Source: Spirochaetales bacterium (GTDB lineage: Bacteria > Spirochaetota > Spirochaetia > SZUA-6 > JAFGRV01). Taken from it: a DNA stretch of 39,308 nt. Positions 26,861-35,282 of the stretch are shown here, piece by piece. The notes under the pieces were generated by a model. That model ran no database searches, was not told the DNA's origin, and was given only the letters and a program-made list of their open reading frames with translations. The stretch spans positions 1-39,308 of the forward strand of contig JAFGRV010000380.1 in the NCBI GenBank assembly GCA_016934975.1, in the 5' to 3' direction. The position numbers were made by a program, and so were the translations under genes. Each line of letters opens with the position of its first letter. Position 1 is the stretch's first letter.

Positions 26861-28105
26861 ATGATCTTAAAAATTGACCGGTATAGAATCCGGTTTATAC
26901 AACATCTTTTATTTATTCTTCTCTTCTTTAATGGAGTTTGTTTTTCAGAGGACAACACTGACTCTTTCAATTGGCCCCGGTTCCGGGGTAGTCATGGTAA
27001 TGGAATCTCGGACTGCAAGGTATGGGATCCTTCCTTGATAAGAGAAAATATGAATTTTCGCTGGACGATTGATGTGGGAGCAGGTTATTCGAATGTCGCG
27101 ATAAAGGGTACTCATCTGTTTACCCTGGGGAATAAAAAGAAACAGGATACTGTATATTGTATTGATAGTGATAGCGGAGTCATTCGCTGGGAGTACTCCT
27201 ACTCATGTCCGACCAGGGGGTTTTATCCCGGTACCCGTGCAACACCCATTATCGATGAAGACAGACTTTACACAATGAGCCGTGAAGGACATGTTTTTTG
27301 TTTCGATACCCGCTCCGGGAATGTTATATGGAAAAAACATGTGGTAAAGGATTTTCATGCGGAAATTCCCATCTGGGGATTTTCCGGTTCACCGGTTATC
27401 CGTGGAAATATTCTCTATCTTAATGCGTGCCGGTTTGGGATCGCCCTGGATAAACGGAACGGCAAAACAGTATGGTCGAGCCCCGAGGGAAAAGCCGGTT
27501 ATGCGACCCCGGTGTTCTGCACTTTGGATCAAACAGATTCTCTTCTGTTCTTCGGCCATGATGCCCTTTATGCAGTCGAAGCATCCACAGGGAGTTTACT
27601 TTGGAACTATTCCTGGGAAACCGAATGGGGAGCGAATACCGCGGACCCTCTTGTATTCGGAAATCATGTATTTATTTCATCACATTATGGAATGGGAAGT
27701 GTGTGTCTGGAAATAAAAGGCAATACACCATCTCTTTGCTGGAAATTGGAAAAGGTAAGCAGTCACTTTCCGGGTTTTATTTACAGCCGGGGATTTATCT
27801 ACGGAAACGACGGAACAGCGGGAAAAGGGAGGTATTGCTGTATTAATGCGGAAACCGGGAATGTAATGTGGTCCGCTTCTCTCGGTTTCGGGACACTGAC
27901 AGCGACAGATAAACATTTAATTTTCCTTACTGAACTTGGGTATCTTTCAGTAGCAGAAATTAATACATCCACATATAAAGTAATCGCGAAAACAAGGATA
28001 AAGGGAGGCATTTTTTTTACGGAACCTGTTCTTTGCAGCGGATTTCTATTTATACGGGAAAGAAGAGGAATGCTCTCCTGCATCGATCTTCGAAAACAGA
28101 AGTAA
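26861..28105 (+). CDS. Exported PQQ-type beta-propeller protein
   Basis: A 414-residue protein with an N-terminal hydrophobic signal region (FIQHLLFILLFFNGVCFS), then PRFRGSHGNGIS, the typical opening of PQQ-like/quinoprotein-fold propellers (often seen as PxWRGPxRDGxS). Repeats such as VYCIDSDSGVIRWEYS, VFCFDTRSGNVIWKK, GIALDKRNGKTVWSS and LYAVEASTGSLLWNYS give about seven blades (D-x-x-(S/T)G-x-x-x-W). These repeats are shared by PQQ dehydrogenases and by BamB-like scaffold propellers; I see no dehydrogenase catalytic context or haem site, so an extracytoplasmic scaffold or binding role is more likely. There is no clear ribosome binding site at the ATG. The region 28106-28427 following it contains a promoter for the next gene. 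Confidence 0.82.
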   Translation: MILKIDRYRIRFIQHLLFILLFFNGVCFSEDNTDSFNWPRFRGSHGNGISDCKVWDPSLIRENMNFRWTIDVGAGYSNVAIKGTHLFTLGNKKKQDTVYCIDSDSGVIRWEYSYSCPTRGFYPGTRATPIIDEDRLYTMSREGHVFCFDTRSGNVIWKKHVVKDFHAEIPIWGFSGSPVIRGNILYLNACRFGIALDKRNGKTVWSSPEGKAGYATPVFCTLDQTDSLLFFGHDALYAVEASTGSLLWNYSWETEWGANTADPLVFGNHVFISSHYGMGSVCLEIKGNTPSLCWKLEKVSSHFPGFIYSRGFIYGNDGTAGKGRYCCINAETGNVMWSASLGFGTLTATDKHLIFLTELGYLSVAEINTSTYKVIAKTRIKGGIFFTEPVLCSGFLFIRERRGMLSCIDLRKQK

Positions 28106-28157
28106 CAAATTTGTGCCATACTCAACTGTTTGGAGTTTGTCAGTATATATTTTATTC

Positions 28158-28209
28158 TTGACAACCTAATAAAATCTCTTATAGTGTATAATAGTGTTTT
28201 GACCACTAT
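28158..28209 (+). promoter_or_regulatory. Promoter and dyad upstream of the TIGR03546-like gene
   Basis: TTGACA (28158-28163) and TATAGT (28180-28185) have a 16-base spacer. ATAGTG (28191-28196) and CACTAT (28204-28209) form a dyad over the expected transcription start, a possible operator. About 215 bases of AT-rich untranslated leader would precede the gene. The rest of the leader shows no recognised riboswitch. Confidence 0.5.
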
Positions 28210-28427
28210 AGTTTAAATCAATTTTTAGATATTACAAGGCATCTATTATTGAATAGAATCGTCAAAACACGCAAGCTTTGACCGAATTTTTAATGAATAT
28301 GAAAATTTTGCGAACCAATTATAAAAAAAAATATTCATTTTTTGAAAAGATATCTGAAAATTTTATGTGCGTTTACAAAATGGAGTTTTTAGATTGATCC
28401 ATAATGTAAGCCCCTGGGGAGTTGCAT

Positions 28428-28964
28428 ATGTTTTTTAAATGGATAGCTAAATTTATAATAGCCATTAATGCCAATACTAAACCGGGTCAGCTATCCGGTG
28501 GTATTGCCTGTGCCATGGTTCTCTCTTTTTTACCGGTAAACCTGTTCTGGTTCACTATATTCTTCATCATTTTCTTTATTAAAATTAATACAGGTGTTAT
28601 GTTTATTTTTCTGGGAATTTTCGGATTACTGAGCCCGTTATTGACAGACGCATTCAATACTATCGGTTTTACCCTCGCCTACTTACCGGGGATTTATGAC
28701 TTTTTAATGTGGATTAATAATATCCCTGTTATCTCACTCATGGGGATAGATTACACCCTGACTCTCGGGGGACTGGCCTGTGGTATCGTACTCTTTGTCC
28801 CTGTTTATCTGCTTTTTAATCTTCTTATTAAAATGTATAGAAAGCTGGTGAGAGACAGACTTGCAAAGACTAAAATAATCAAAAGACTGCTTTTGATTCC
28901 GGTTATTGCAAAACTCGCAGAAGCAGTCCGTGCTGCTTATACTATGTATGTGACATCGGTTTAA
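28428..28964 (+). CDS. TIGR03546-like DUF2062-type membrane protein
   Basis: GGGGAG at 28416-28421 fits ATG 28428, so the track's TTG at 28422 is not needed and the product is 178 residues. Three or four hydrophobic segments (CAMVLSFLPVNLFWFTIFFIIFFI; VMFIFLGIFGLLSPLL; LACGIVLFVPVYLLFNLLI) and the NANTKPGQLSGGIACAM opening resemble the conserved small membrane protein TIGR03546, which is related to DUF2062. It is followed after 15 bases by the TIGR03545-like gene, and the two families are usually found side by side. The role is unknown; an envelope or lipid-handling function is a guess. Confidence 0.75.
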   Translation: MFFKWIAKFIIAINANTKPGQLSGGIACAMVLSFLPVNLFWFTIFFIIFFIKINTGVMFIFLGIFGLLSPLLTDAFNTIGFTLAYLPGIYDFLMWINNIPVISLMGIDYTLTLGGLACGIVLFVPVYLLFNLLIKMYRKLVRDRLAKTKIIKRLLLIPVIAKLAEAVRAAYTMYVTSV

Positions 28965-28979
28965 ACAAGGAGTTATGGA

Positions 28980-31043
28980 ATGGGAAAGAAACTACCGAAA
29001 CCACCGAAATTATTTTTAAAGCAGTATAAAGAGAAGGATTTTAATGCAAAAATTCTCTCCAGGACATTCATGGAAAAGGATAAAGAGTTACTTCTTTCTC
29101 TTTTTAATAAAGATAAAGAGAATATCTATTCCATAAAGAGCGGCTATTCAAAGGATGATGTAAAACAACTTAAAATCATAGCCAAAGCAATTAAGAAAAA
29201 TACCGGTGTCGTTCAAAAAGGCAAGTTGATTGTTTTTCTCGTCATAATCGGGGCTGCCCTCCTCTTTAACTTTATTTTTAAGGATTCACTTTTACGCGAT
29301 GCCCTTGAAAAGGGTATGGTTGCGGTTTTTCAGGCAAAATCGGCAGTATCCGGGCTCTCATTCGATATTTTGGGGGCTGATATATCAATTTCAGGATGTG
29401 TGATCGGGGACAGTACAAAACCATTTAAGAATCTTATTCAACTTGGAAAAACGGAAATCGATCTGAATATGACGGAACTCCTTAAAGGGAAATTTGTTGT
29501 TACCAATATAGAATGCCAGGACATACAATTCGGAACTCCCCGGACGGACTCGGCACGTATTGCTCAACAGGGGACTTCTCCGGAACCCGGGGAGGAACAG
29601 GGAACCCCGGAAGAAAGTAAAGAAGAGTTTATTCCGGATCTCAAGGGAATAGATACCGATGCCATCATCGAAAAAGAAATGTCAAATCTTAAAAGCCCGG
29701 GAAAAATTACGGAAATAAATGAAACCCTCGGGACAATGACAAATAAATGGAGCGATACTGTAACCGCATATGAGAAAGATATAGAAGAGCTTGGTCAATC
29801 AATAGAAGCAGTAAAAAAAATAGATATAAAGAAGATAAAAACTATTCCCGATGCGGAAAAAGCATATACGACAATTAATTCGGCAGCAAAAAAAGCAACG
29901 AAATTTAAAAATGCAATCACACAAACTCAGAGTGAGATAAAAAAAGATCTCGCATATGTGGAAGCAGAATCAAAACAAATCGGGGCATCCATAGAAAATG
30001 ATTATAATTATCTCCTTTCTTTTGTGAAAGCCCCGGAACAGGGAGCAAAACGGATTTTTTCTTCCATTGCGGAGGATTTTCTGAAAGCACAATGTGGTGA
30101 ATTTTATACCTATGGTATGAAAGGTCTGGATGTTATCAAGAATCTGGATTTTGGCAAGAAAAAAAAGGAGAAAAAGGAAAAGGCTCCTCCGGGAGAGGGA
30201 TATAAAATAGAGTTTCCGGGAAATGCATATCCGAATTTTCTCATCGAAAAAGCCTCTTTTTCAATCGGGGATACGGCAAGTACCGATTATATGTCAGTCC
30301 GGTTAGAAAATATCTCAAGTGCACCGGAGCTCACTCACAAACCATCGACGGCCCAGGTCTTTTTTAAAGCCGGAACTCAGGAGACTTCATTTGACGGATC
30401 CGTTGATATCCGGAAGGAGAGCGAAGAAATGCTTTCGCTTACGTTTAAGACAAGCAACTATCCCCTTGACTTGTCATCCGGACTCGAACTTCTTGGAATC
30501 AGGCAGTATAGCTCGGATGCTACTTTTTCAACGGAATTTAAAATTCTAAAAGAAAATAAAACTCTTGGTAATATTTTTTTATCGTTAAAAAATATTTCTC
30601 TTAGCCTTGTGGATGAAAAGAATGAAATCAGCAGGAATATAAAAGAAATCCTGACACAAGCACAAGAGGTCACCATAGAAGCAGGATATTCGGTAAAGGA
30701 TGATGATTCAATTGCGATAAATGCTTCCAGTAATATCGATAAACTAATAGCCGACCGCGTCGGCAAGATGATAGAAGAATTAATCCGGGATGCAAAAACG
30801 ATGCTTGTGAATAAATTAGATTCATTACTGGAAGAATCATTAAAGAAAAATAAAACCTTATATTCGGCATTTACGGAAATTAAAAGTTTGTTAGATGGTG
30901 ATGTGAAGGATGTTGATGGATTTCAGGCAGTAATCGACGGCAAGTTTAAAGCTCTGGAGGCAAAGAAAAAGCAAATCCTGAAAGAGATAGAGGATAAAGC
31001 GAAAGATACTGTTAAAGACCTGATTCCTAAAATCGGATTATAA
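28980..31043 (+). CDS. TIGR03545-like AsmA-type membrane-anchored protein
   Basis: 687 residues: a charged N-terminal region of about 80 residues, one membrane segment (LIVFLVIIGAALLFNFIF, about 82-100), then a large extracytoplasmic part that begins with an AsmA/TIGR03545-like strand-rich segment (FDILGADISISGCVIGD; TEIDLNMTELLKGKFVVTNIECQDIQFG). A Pro/Glu-rich linker (about 190-215) and a coiled-coil region (about 235-330) follow, then further strand-rich segments and a final coiled coil ending LKEIEDKAKDTVKDL. It is a normal companion of the TIGR03546-like gene. AsmA-like proteins are now often linked to lipid transfer or envelope upkeep, but that is inference here. Confidence 0.75.
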   Translation: MGKKLPKPPKLFLKQYKEKDFNAKILSRTFMEKDKELLLSLFNKDKENIYSIKSGYSKDDVKQLKIIAKAIKKNTGVVQKGKLIVFLVIIGAALLFNFIFKDSLLRDALEKGMVAVFQAKSAVSGLSFDILGADISISGCVIGDSTKPFKNLIQLGKTEIDLNMTELLKGKFVVTNIECQDIQFGTPRTDSARIAQQGTSPEPGEEQGTPEESKEEFIPDLKGIDTDAIIEKEMSNLKSPGKITEINETLGTMTNKWSDTVTAYEKDIEELGQSIEAVKKIDIKKIKTIPDAEKAYTTINSAAKKATKFKNAITQTQSEIKKDLAYVEAESKQIGASIENDYNYLLSFVKAPEQGAKRIFSSIAEDFLKAQCGEFYTYGMKGLDVIKNLDFGKKKKEKKEKAPPGEGYKIEFPGNAYPNFLIEKASFSIGDTASTDYMSVRLENISSAPELTHKPSTAQVFFKAGTQETSFDGSVDIRKESEEMLSLTFKTSNYPLDLSSGLELLGIRQYSSDATFSTEFKILKENKTLGNIFLSLKNISLSLVDEKNEISRNIKEILTQAQEVTIEAGYSVKDDDSIAINASSNIDKLIADRVGKMIEELIRDAKTMLVNKLDSLLEESLKKNKTLYSAFTEIKSLLDGDVKDVDGFQAVIDGKFKALEAKKKQILKEIEDKAKDTVKDLIPKIGL

Positions 31044-31060
31044 TAGAATGGAGACGATGT

Positions 31061-32599
31061 GTGAGTGATTATGATGGAATTCCCTGTGATGCCCATGACT
31101 ATGAATTGCTGAAAAAATTGGAAGAAAAAACGGGAAAACAATTTCCTGTTGCGGACTCTCTCTCTCAATGGCAGGAAGCACGCTTTGAAAAGGGGGTTGT
31201 TATCAGGGATGGTAAAGTAATTGCTTTGGATCTTTCATATAAAGCTCTGCGAACCTTGCCGGAAGCAGTAATGGAACTTACCAGCCTTATTGCACTTGAT
31301 CTAAAAGGAAATACATTTAAAAACACTCCTCATAATATAGGTGTTTTAAAATGCTTAAAATACTTAAGCTTAAGTAATACGGGAATAAAAACATTTCCCC
31401 GCACCCTCCTTGAACTTGTCCATTTACATGAACTGGAATTATCGGGTAATGAACAATTACAAAGTTTGCCAAAGGACATCGAACTCCTTGCTGATCTTCG
31501 AATTCTTAATATCAGCTTTTGCGGGATTTTATCTTTACCTGCGGGGTTTGTGAAATTAAAAAACCTTACTTCTTTTTATGGCGGCGGTAATAAAATGACA
31601 TCTCTTCCGGAAGAAATCGGAGATCTTGAAAACCTTGAACATCTTGATCTTAAGGAAAATAAACTTACGATGTTGCCGGAAAGTATATCCATGCTTTCTC
31701 ATCTTCGTGTTCTTGATTTATCACAGAATAATTTTTCTGCATTCCCCCAATCCGTGACAAAATGCGGAAGTTTAATTAAATTGGGATTTGCCGCAAACCA
31801 GGTTAAAAATATTCCGGATTCAATAGGTGATCTTAATAATTTGGAATATCTTAATGTGACTGATTGTGAACTCCTGTCTTTACCGGATTCAATAAAAAGA
31901 CTTGAAAAATTAAAAGAATTATATATTTCCTGGAATAAATTCGAAGACCTCCCCCCCATTATCGGGGAGCTCGTTCATCTTGTAAAATTGGATGCCAGCA
32001 ATTGTTTTATTTCTTTTCTTCCTCCTTCCTTCTGCAATCTTACCGAGCTCAAACATCTGAATCTGCTTAACAATAACCTTGAAATTTTTCCGGAAATTAT
32101 TTTTTCCCTGCATCATTTGGAAAAACTGAACATGATGAGTAATCATATTGTATCCCTTCCTGAAAAGATAAACAGTCTGTCACATCTTAAGGAACTTAAT
32201 CTGGAGGATAATGCTCTTACGGAGCTCCCGGAATCTATCTGTGAATTATCCGAACTTAAAAATTTGATACTTTCTTATAATAAACTCCGGAAAGTACCGC
32301 CGGGTTTTTCAAATATTGATACCCTCTATACTCTGGAACTTGACGGCAATGAATGGACGGATTTTTATAAAAACCATATTATACGTGAGACAACGGCACT
32401 TACTCTCATGCAACTTGAACGTTTAAATGAGTTTATATCAACTCTTATTGAAAAGATAGAACAGAGCCAGCCTTTGGATGATTTTGACAGAGCATATCCG
32501 TATTACCACGACTATAAAGATATTCTCACCATAAAATGCAGAGAGTACGATAATGCAACGTCGAAGGAAGTCTTTTCGATTTTGTCATCCTTAGCTTAA
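31061..32599 (+). CDS. Leucine-rich-repeat protein
   Basis: The gene starts with GTG, with GGAG eight bases upstream. The 512-residue product has about 45 N-terminal residues and then about 16 LRRs of 23 residues with the bacterial pattern LPxxIxxLxxLxxLxLxxNxL (roughly 60-435), capped by a helical C-terminus. There is no signal peptide or membrane segment, so it is likely cytoplasmic and used for protein binding. It lies 17 bases after the TIGR03545-like gene and could be co-transcribed. Its stop codon overlaps the stop of the convergent gene in a shared TTAA. Confidence 0.88.
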   Translation: MSDYDGIPCDAHDYELLKKLEEKTGKQFPVADSLSQWQEARFEKGVVIRDGKVIALDLSYKALRTLPEAVMELTSLIALDLKGNTFKNTPHNIGVLKCLKYLSLSNTGIKTFPRTLLELVHLHELELSGNEQLQSLPKDIELLADLRILNISFCGILSLPAGFVKLKNLTSFYGGGNKMTSLPEEIGDLENLEHLDLKENKLTMLPESISMLSHLRVLDLSQNNFSAFPQSVTKCGSLIKLGFAANQVKNIPDSIGDLNNLEYLNVTDCELLSLPDSIKRLEKLKELYISWNKFEDLPPIIGELVHLVKLDASNCFISFLPPSFCNLTELKHLNLLNNNLEIFPEIIFSLHHLEKLNMMSNHIVSLPEKINSLSHLKELNLEDNALTELPESICELSELKNLILSYNKLRKVPPGFSNIDTLYTLELDGNEWTDFYKNHIIRETTALTLMQLERLNEFISTLIEKIEQSQPLDDFDRAYPYYHDYKDILTIKCREYDNATSKEVFSILSSLA

Positions 32600-33519
32600 A
32601 AGACATATATTCCCCGGAAGGCCTCGAAGGTATTGACAGCGGCACCAAGGAGTTCTTCTTTGAGACAAATCTCATCGCAGAGCATCATCCTGTGATACCC
32701 GATATCGTAGAGCCATGCAAGCTGAAGCAGGTCCGCACATGCGGGTACCGGTTTATTTACAAGCGAAAGCAGCATTCTGGAACCTGCGAATGCTTCTGGG
32801 TCTCTGTTGATAATGAGTTTTAAAGCGGCCATCATATGGTGGGGTTTGTCTATCTCCACATAGAGGTCCCCGCAGGCAGCCATAAGGATGAGATCCGGAT
32901 CTTTTTTAAACTCTGTTGCGACATAATCCAGCCCTTTTTTATTCTCGATTTTTGCGACAATTGTACCGTCTCCAACATGTTCACGAAACTCGTCTATGTC
33001 AGATGCTTTTTCCACATATGAAAGACACCATTTGCTGAATCCCGCTTGTTTTGCTTTACTGATTTTTTCAATTTCATAATCGAGTAATACAGGACCCGAA
33101 ACATCAAGGCTCGGATGCCGAATGTGGATGGATTCGCCCGGATAGACATTATATTCCGGCCCGCCCTCAAAAATAAGGTGGCGTTTATCCGCCACCTTGA
33201 TACATAATGCATGGTCTTCCCCCCCTTTAAAGAGTATGGGTACCGGTGTCTTCACCGTTATAGGGTGATTAAGGGTGAGTTCCAGATGATCCGGGTATGA
33301 CATCACATCCGTTACCCGTAATTGTTTACCTTTTATATCAAATAGAAAGGGCACGGGATTATCGATTGTTTTTAGAATATTCAGGTCTGCGTCAAGTTCC
33401 TGAGTATGTATCATCGCACTATTGAGTCTGATGCCGGCAAGGCGGTCATCAATGGCAAATCGGCTGAAATGAGGAAATGTCGGCCAGAGGGAAACGAATA
33501 ATTCACACGTGTTCATCAT
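32596..33519 (-). CDS. Pyruvate-kinase-like barrel protein without the C-terminal domain
   Basis: 307 residues. VAKIENKKGLDYV and LILMAACGDLYVEID closely track the pyruvate-kinase motifs KIENxxGxxNxDEI and ImVARGDLGvEi, and HRMMLCDEICLKEELLGAAVNTF corresponds to ImLSGETAxGxxPxxAVxxM. The N-terminal LAGIRLNSAMIH matches the VARLNFSHG segment and the middle strands resemble the PK B domain. The K+/Mg-binding ARGD arginine is replaced (AACGD) and SGET is CDEI, so ordinary pyruvate kinase activity is doubtful. The allosteric C-terminal domain is missing. It is 12 bases after the VWA gene, so the product probably works with the VWA and kinase proteins. PEP-binding or HpcH/HpaI-type barrels are an alternative. 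Confidence 0.65.
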   Translation of the reverse strand: MMNTCELFVSLWPTFPHFSRFAIDDRLAGIRLNSAMIHTQELDADLNILKTIDNPVPFLFDIKGKQLRVTDVMSYPDHLELTLNHPITVKTPVPILFKGGEDHALCIKVADKRHLIFEGGPEYNVYPGESIHIRHPSLDVSGPVLLDYEIEKISKAKQAGFSKWCLSYVEKASDIDEFREHVGDGTIVAKIENKKGLDYVATEFKKDPDLILMAACGDLYVEIDKPHHMMAALKLIINRDPEAFAGSRMLLSLVNKPVPACADLLQLAWLYDIGYHRMMLCDEICLKEELLGAAVNTFEAFRGIYVF

Positions 33520-33531
33520 ATATACCTGCTG

Positions 33532-35199
33532 TCATTTCTTGCTTTTTTTTGAAGGTGATTTCTTCTTTGGAGTACTCGTATCCTTCCTGGTTGCTGTTTT
33601 CTCTTTTTTGGAAGCGGCTGCGGTTTTCTTCGTTCGGGCTGGCGTTTTCTTTGCATCAGTTGTTGTTTTTTTCGTTGCGGTGGTTTTCTTTGAAGCAGCC
33701 GTTGTTTTTTTCGTCCCGGCAGTCTTATTTGCATCAGTTGTCGTTTTCTTCGTCCCTGCCGTCTTATTTGGAGCAGCCGTTGTTTTCTTCGTTGCGGTGG
33801 TTTTCTTTGAAGGAGCCGTTGTTTTCTTCGTGTCTGCCGTCTTCTTGGAAGCAGCCGTTGTTTTTTTCGTCCCGGCAGTCTTCTTTGCATCAGTTGTCGT
33901 TTTCTTCGTTGCGGTGGTTTTCTTTGAAGCAGTCGTTGTTTTCTTCGTGCCGGCCGTCTTCTTTGAAGGAGCCGTTGTTTTCTTCGTGCCGGCCGTCTTC
34001 TTTGAAGGAGCCGTTGTTTTCTTCGTGCCGGCCACAACTTTCTTGGAAGTATCTGTGGTTTTCTTCCTCCCGGGTGCCGCCTTCCTGGCAGCAGTCGTGG
34101 TCTTCTTTGTCCCGGCTGAAACCTTCCCGGAAACATCCGTGGGTTTTTTGTCTTCCGGAGGAGCATCAATAAGTTTCTTCATACTTGTCGTACCTGTTTT
34201 GCCGGGAGTTTTGATTCCCTTTGAGATAAGTGGTTTCGATGTTTTGGTGGTACTCTTCGTCGTGGTTGTTACGGATTTAGCCGATGTCGTATCTTTTGAA
34301 TCCGGTGAAGAAATCCCGAGGATCGTGTGAAGACCTTTCATCGCTGTTTTTACCTGGTCCGGTTTCTGGCGCTGAGTGATCTCCTCCTGAAAATATTTTA
34401 TCTTGCCTGTTTCTTTGGCAAGAATACCGAAGATAACATCGACAATTCGTTCGGCATTGGGAAGAAAAGCCATATGATCTTCTCCCAGGACATCCGCCCA
34501 TTGTTTATGGATTTTCATATCGGCGGAACTCATTTTGTCACCGCCTGTTTTGGAATATGGCTGACGTATGCAGTAGACCGCGAATTTTTGTTGTAATGCC
34601 CGGAGAACATCGGCATAACTCGTTCTCTTTTCGAGGTTTGTCCGTGTCCAGCGCTTTGCCTGGGCAGTATCGACAAATTCATATAATCCCTCATCACCGA
34701 TAAAAATAATAATCGGATTAAGAGCATTGGGCATTTTGACATGATTTGCGTAGTAGAGAGCCCCAAGTTCGTATGTCTCCATGCTCTGGCCCCCCCCGCC
34801 TCCTTCAATTATGAGTTCTTCCAGCTCTTTTTTCAGATCAAGGCCTTTTACGAAAGGACGTACCTGCAGAGGATAATTATCCGAATATGCATCGCCGATG
34901 GCTGCAAAACTGATCTCCAGATCATCTCCAAGATATTCTTTTCCTTCCAGATCGAGATAGGGGCATTTGGAAAAGATGGTTGCCGGGGATTCTCCCATTG
35001 AACCGGTGACATCACACGCGACAACCAGCGGTGCCTTACTTTCCGTAACTAATTCCACCGGAACAAGTTTATCCGGATTAACACTTTTTTTTACCGCATC
35101 CGAATAACTGCGGCCGACATGAATATCATATTTTTGCTTCGCGGATTTAAAATCATGTCCTTTCCATGGTCCCGGATCCCAATCACCTGCTTCTGACAT
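33532..35199 (-). CDS. VWA-domain protein with lysine-rich repeat tail
   Basis: AGGAGG six bases before the ATG gives a firm start. Residues about 55-290 are a von Willebrand A domain: MIDAS motif DVTGS (Asp63, Thr65, Ser67), a conserved Thr in GGGGGQSMETYELG and IIIFIGDEG. After about residue 300 the remainder is a low-complexity Lys/Thr/Ala tail built from KKTTAPSKKTAGT-type 11-13-residue repeats ending PSKKSKK, much like histone H1-like or PAKKA-type bacterial tails. No signal peptide. The VWA part should bind a metal-dependent partner; the strongly positive tail may bind nucleic acid, polyphosphate or acidic proteins. The upstream gene is a J-domain-kinase fusion (83 bases) and the downstream one the PK-like gene (12 bases). 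Confidence 0.85.
   Translation of the reverse strand: MSEAGDWDPGPWKGHDFKSAKQKYDIHVGRSYSDAVKKSVNPDKLVPVELVTESKAPLVVACDVTGSMGESPATIFSKCPYLDLEGKEYLGDDLEISFAAIGDAYSDNYPLQVRPFVKGLDLKKELEELIIEGGGGGQSMETYELGALYYANHVKMPNALNPIIIFIGDEGLYEFVDTAQAKRWTRTNLEKRTSYADVLRALQQKFAVYCIRQPYSKTGGDKMSSADMKIHKQWADVLGEDHMAFLPNAERIVDVIFGILAKETGKIKYFQEEITQRQKPDQVKTAMKGLHTILGISSPDSKDTTSAKSVTTTTKSTTKTSKPLISKGIKTPGKTGTTSMKKLIDAPPEDKKPTDVSGKVSAGTKKTTTAARKAAPGRKKTTDTSKKVVAGTKKTTAPSKKTAGTKKTTAPSKKTAGTKKTTTASKKTTATKKTTTDAKKTAGTKKTTAASKKTADTKKTTAPSKKTTATKKTTAAPNKTAGTKKTTTDANKTAGTKKTTAASKKTTATKKTTTDAKKTPARTKKTAAASKKEKTATRKDTSTPKKKSPSKKSKK
33640..34110 (-). repeat. Tandem repeats encoding the lysine-rich tail
   Basis: Units of about 33-39 bases, for example GTCTTCTTTGAAGGAGCCGT then TGTTTTCTTCGTGCCGGCC, recur many times with little change. 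The arrangement keeps other frames open, which explains several long ORFs on both strands here. Length variation between strains is expected. Confidence 0.88.
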
Positions 35200-35282
35200 A
35201 GCTTCCTCCTAAAAAATAAAATTTTACTTGAATTGAAAGCAAAAATCTTTAATTATATTGATTTCTGCAATAGCTCCTGCTT

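Noticed and set aside
33477-34330. Long ORFs in both other frames across the lysine-tail repeats (track entries 33477-34172, 33509-34330, 33516-34169)
   Set aside because: They are low-complexity translations (repeated VVFF or QRLL) of the tandem repeat that encodes the VWA tail, whose own frame continues from a real domain with a strong ribosome binding site.
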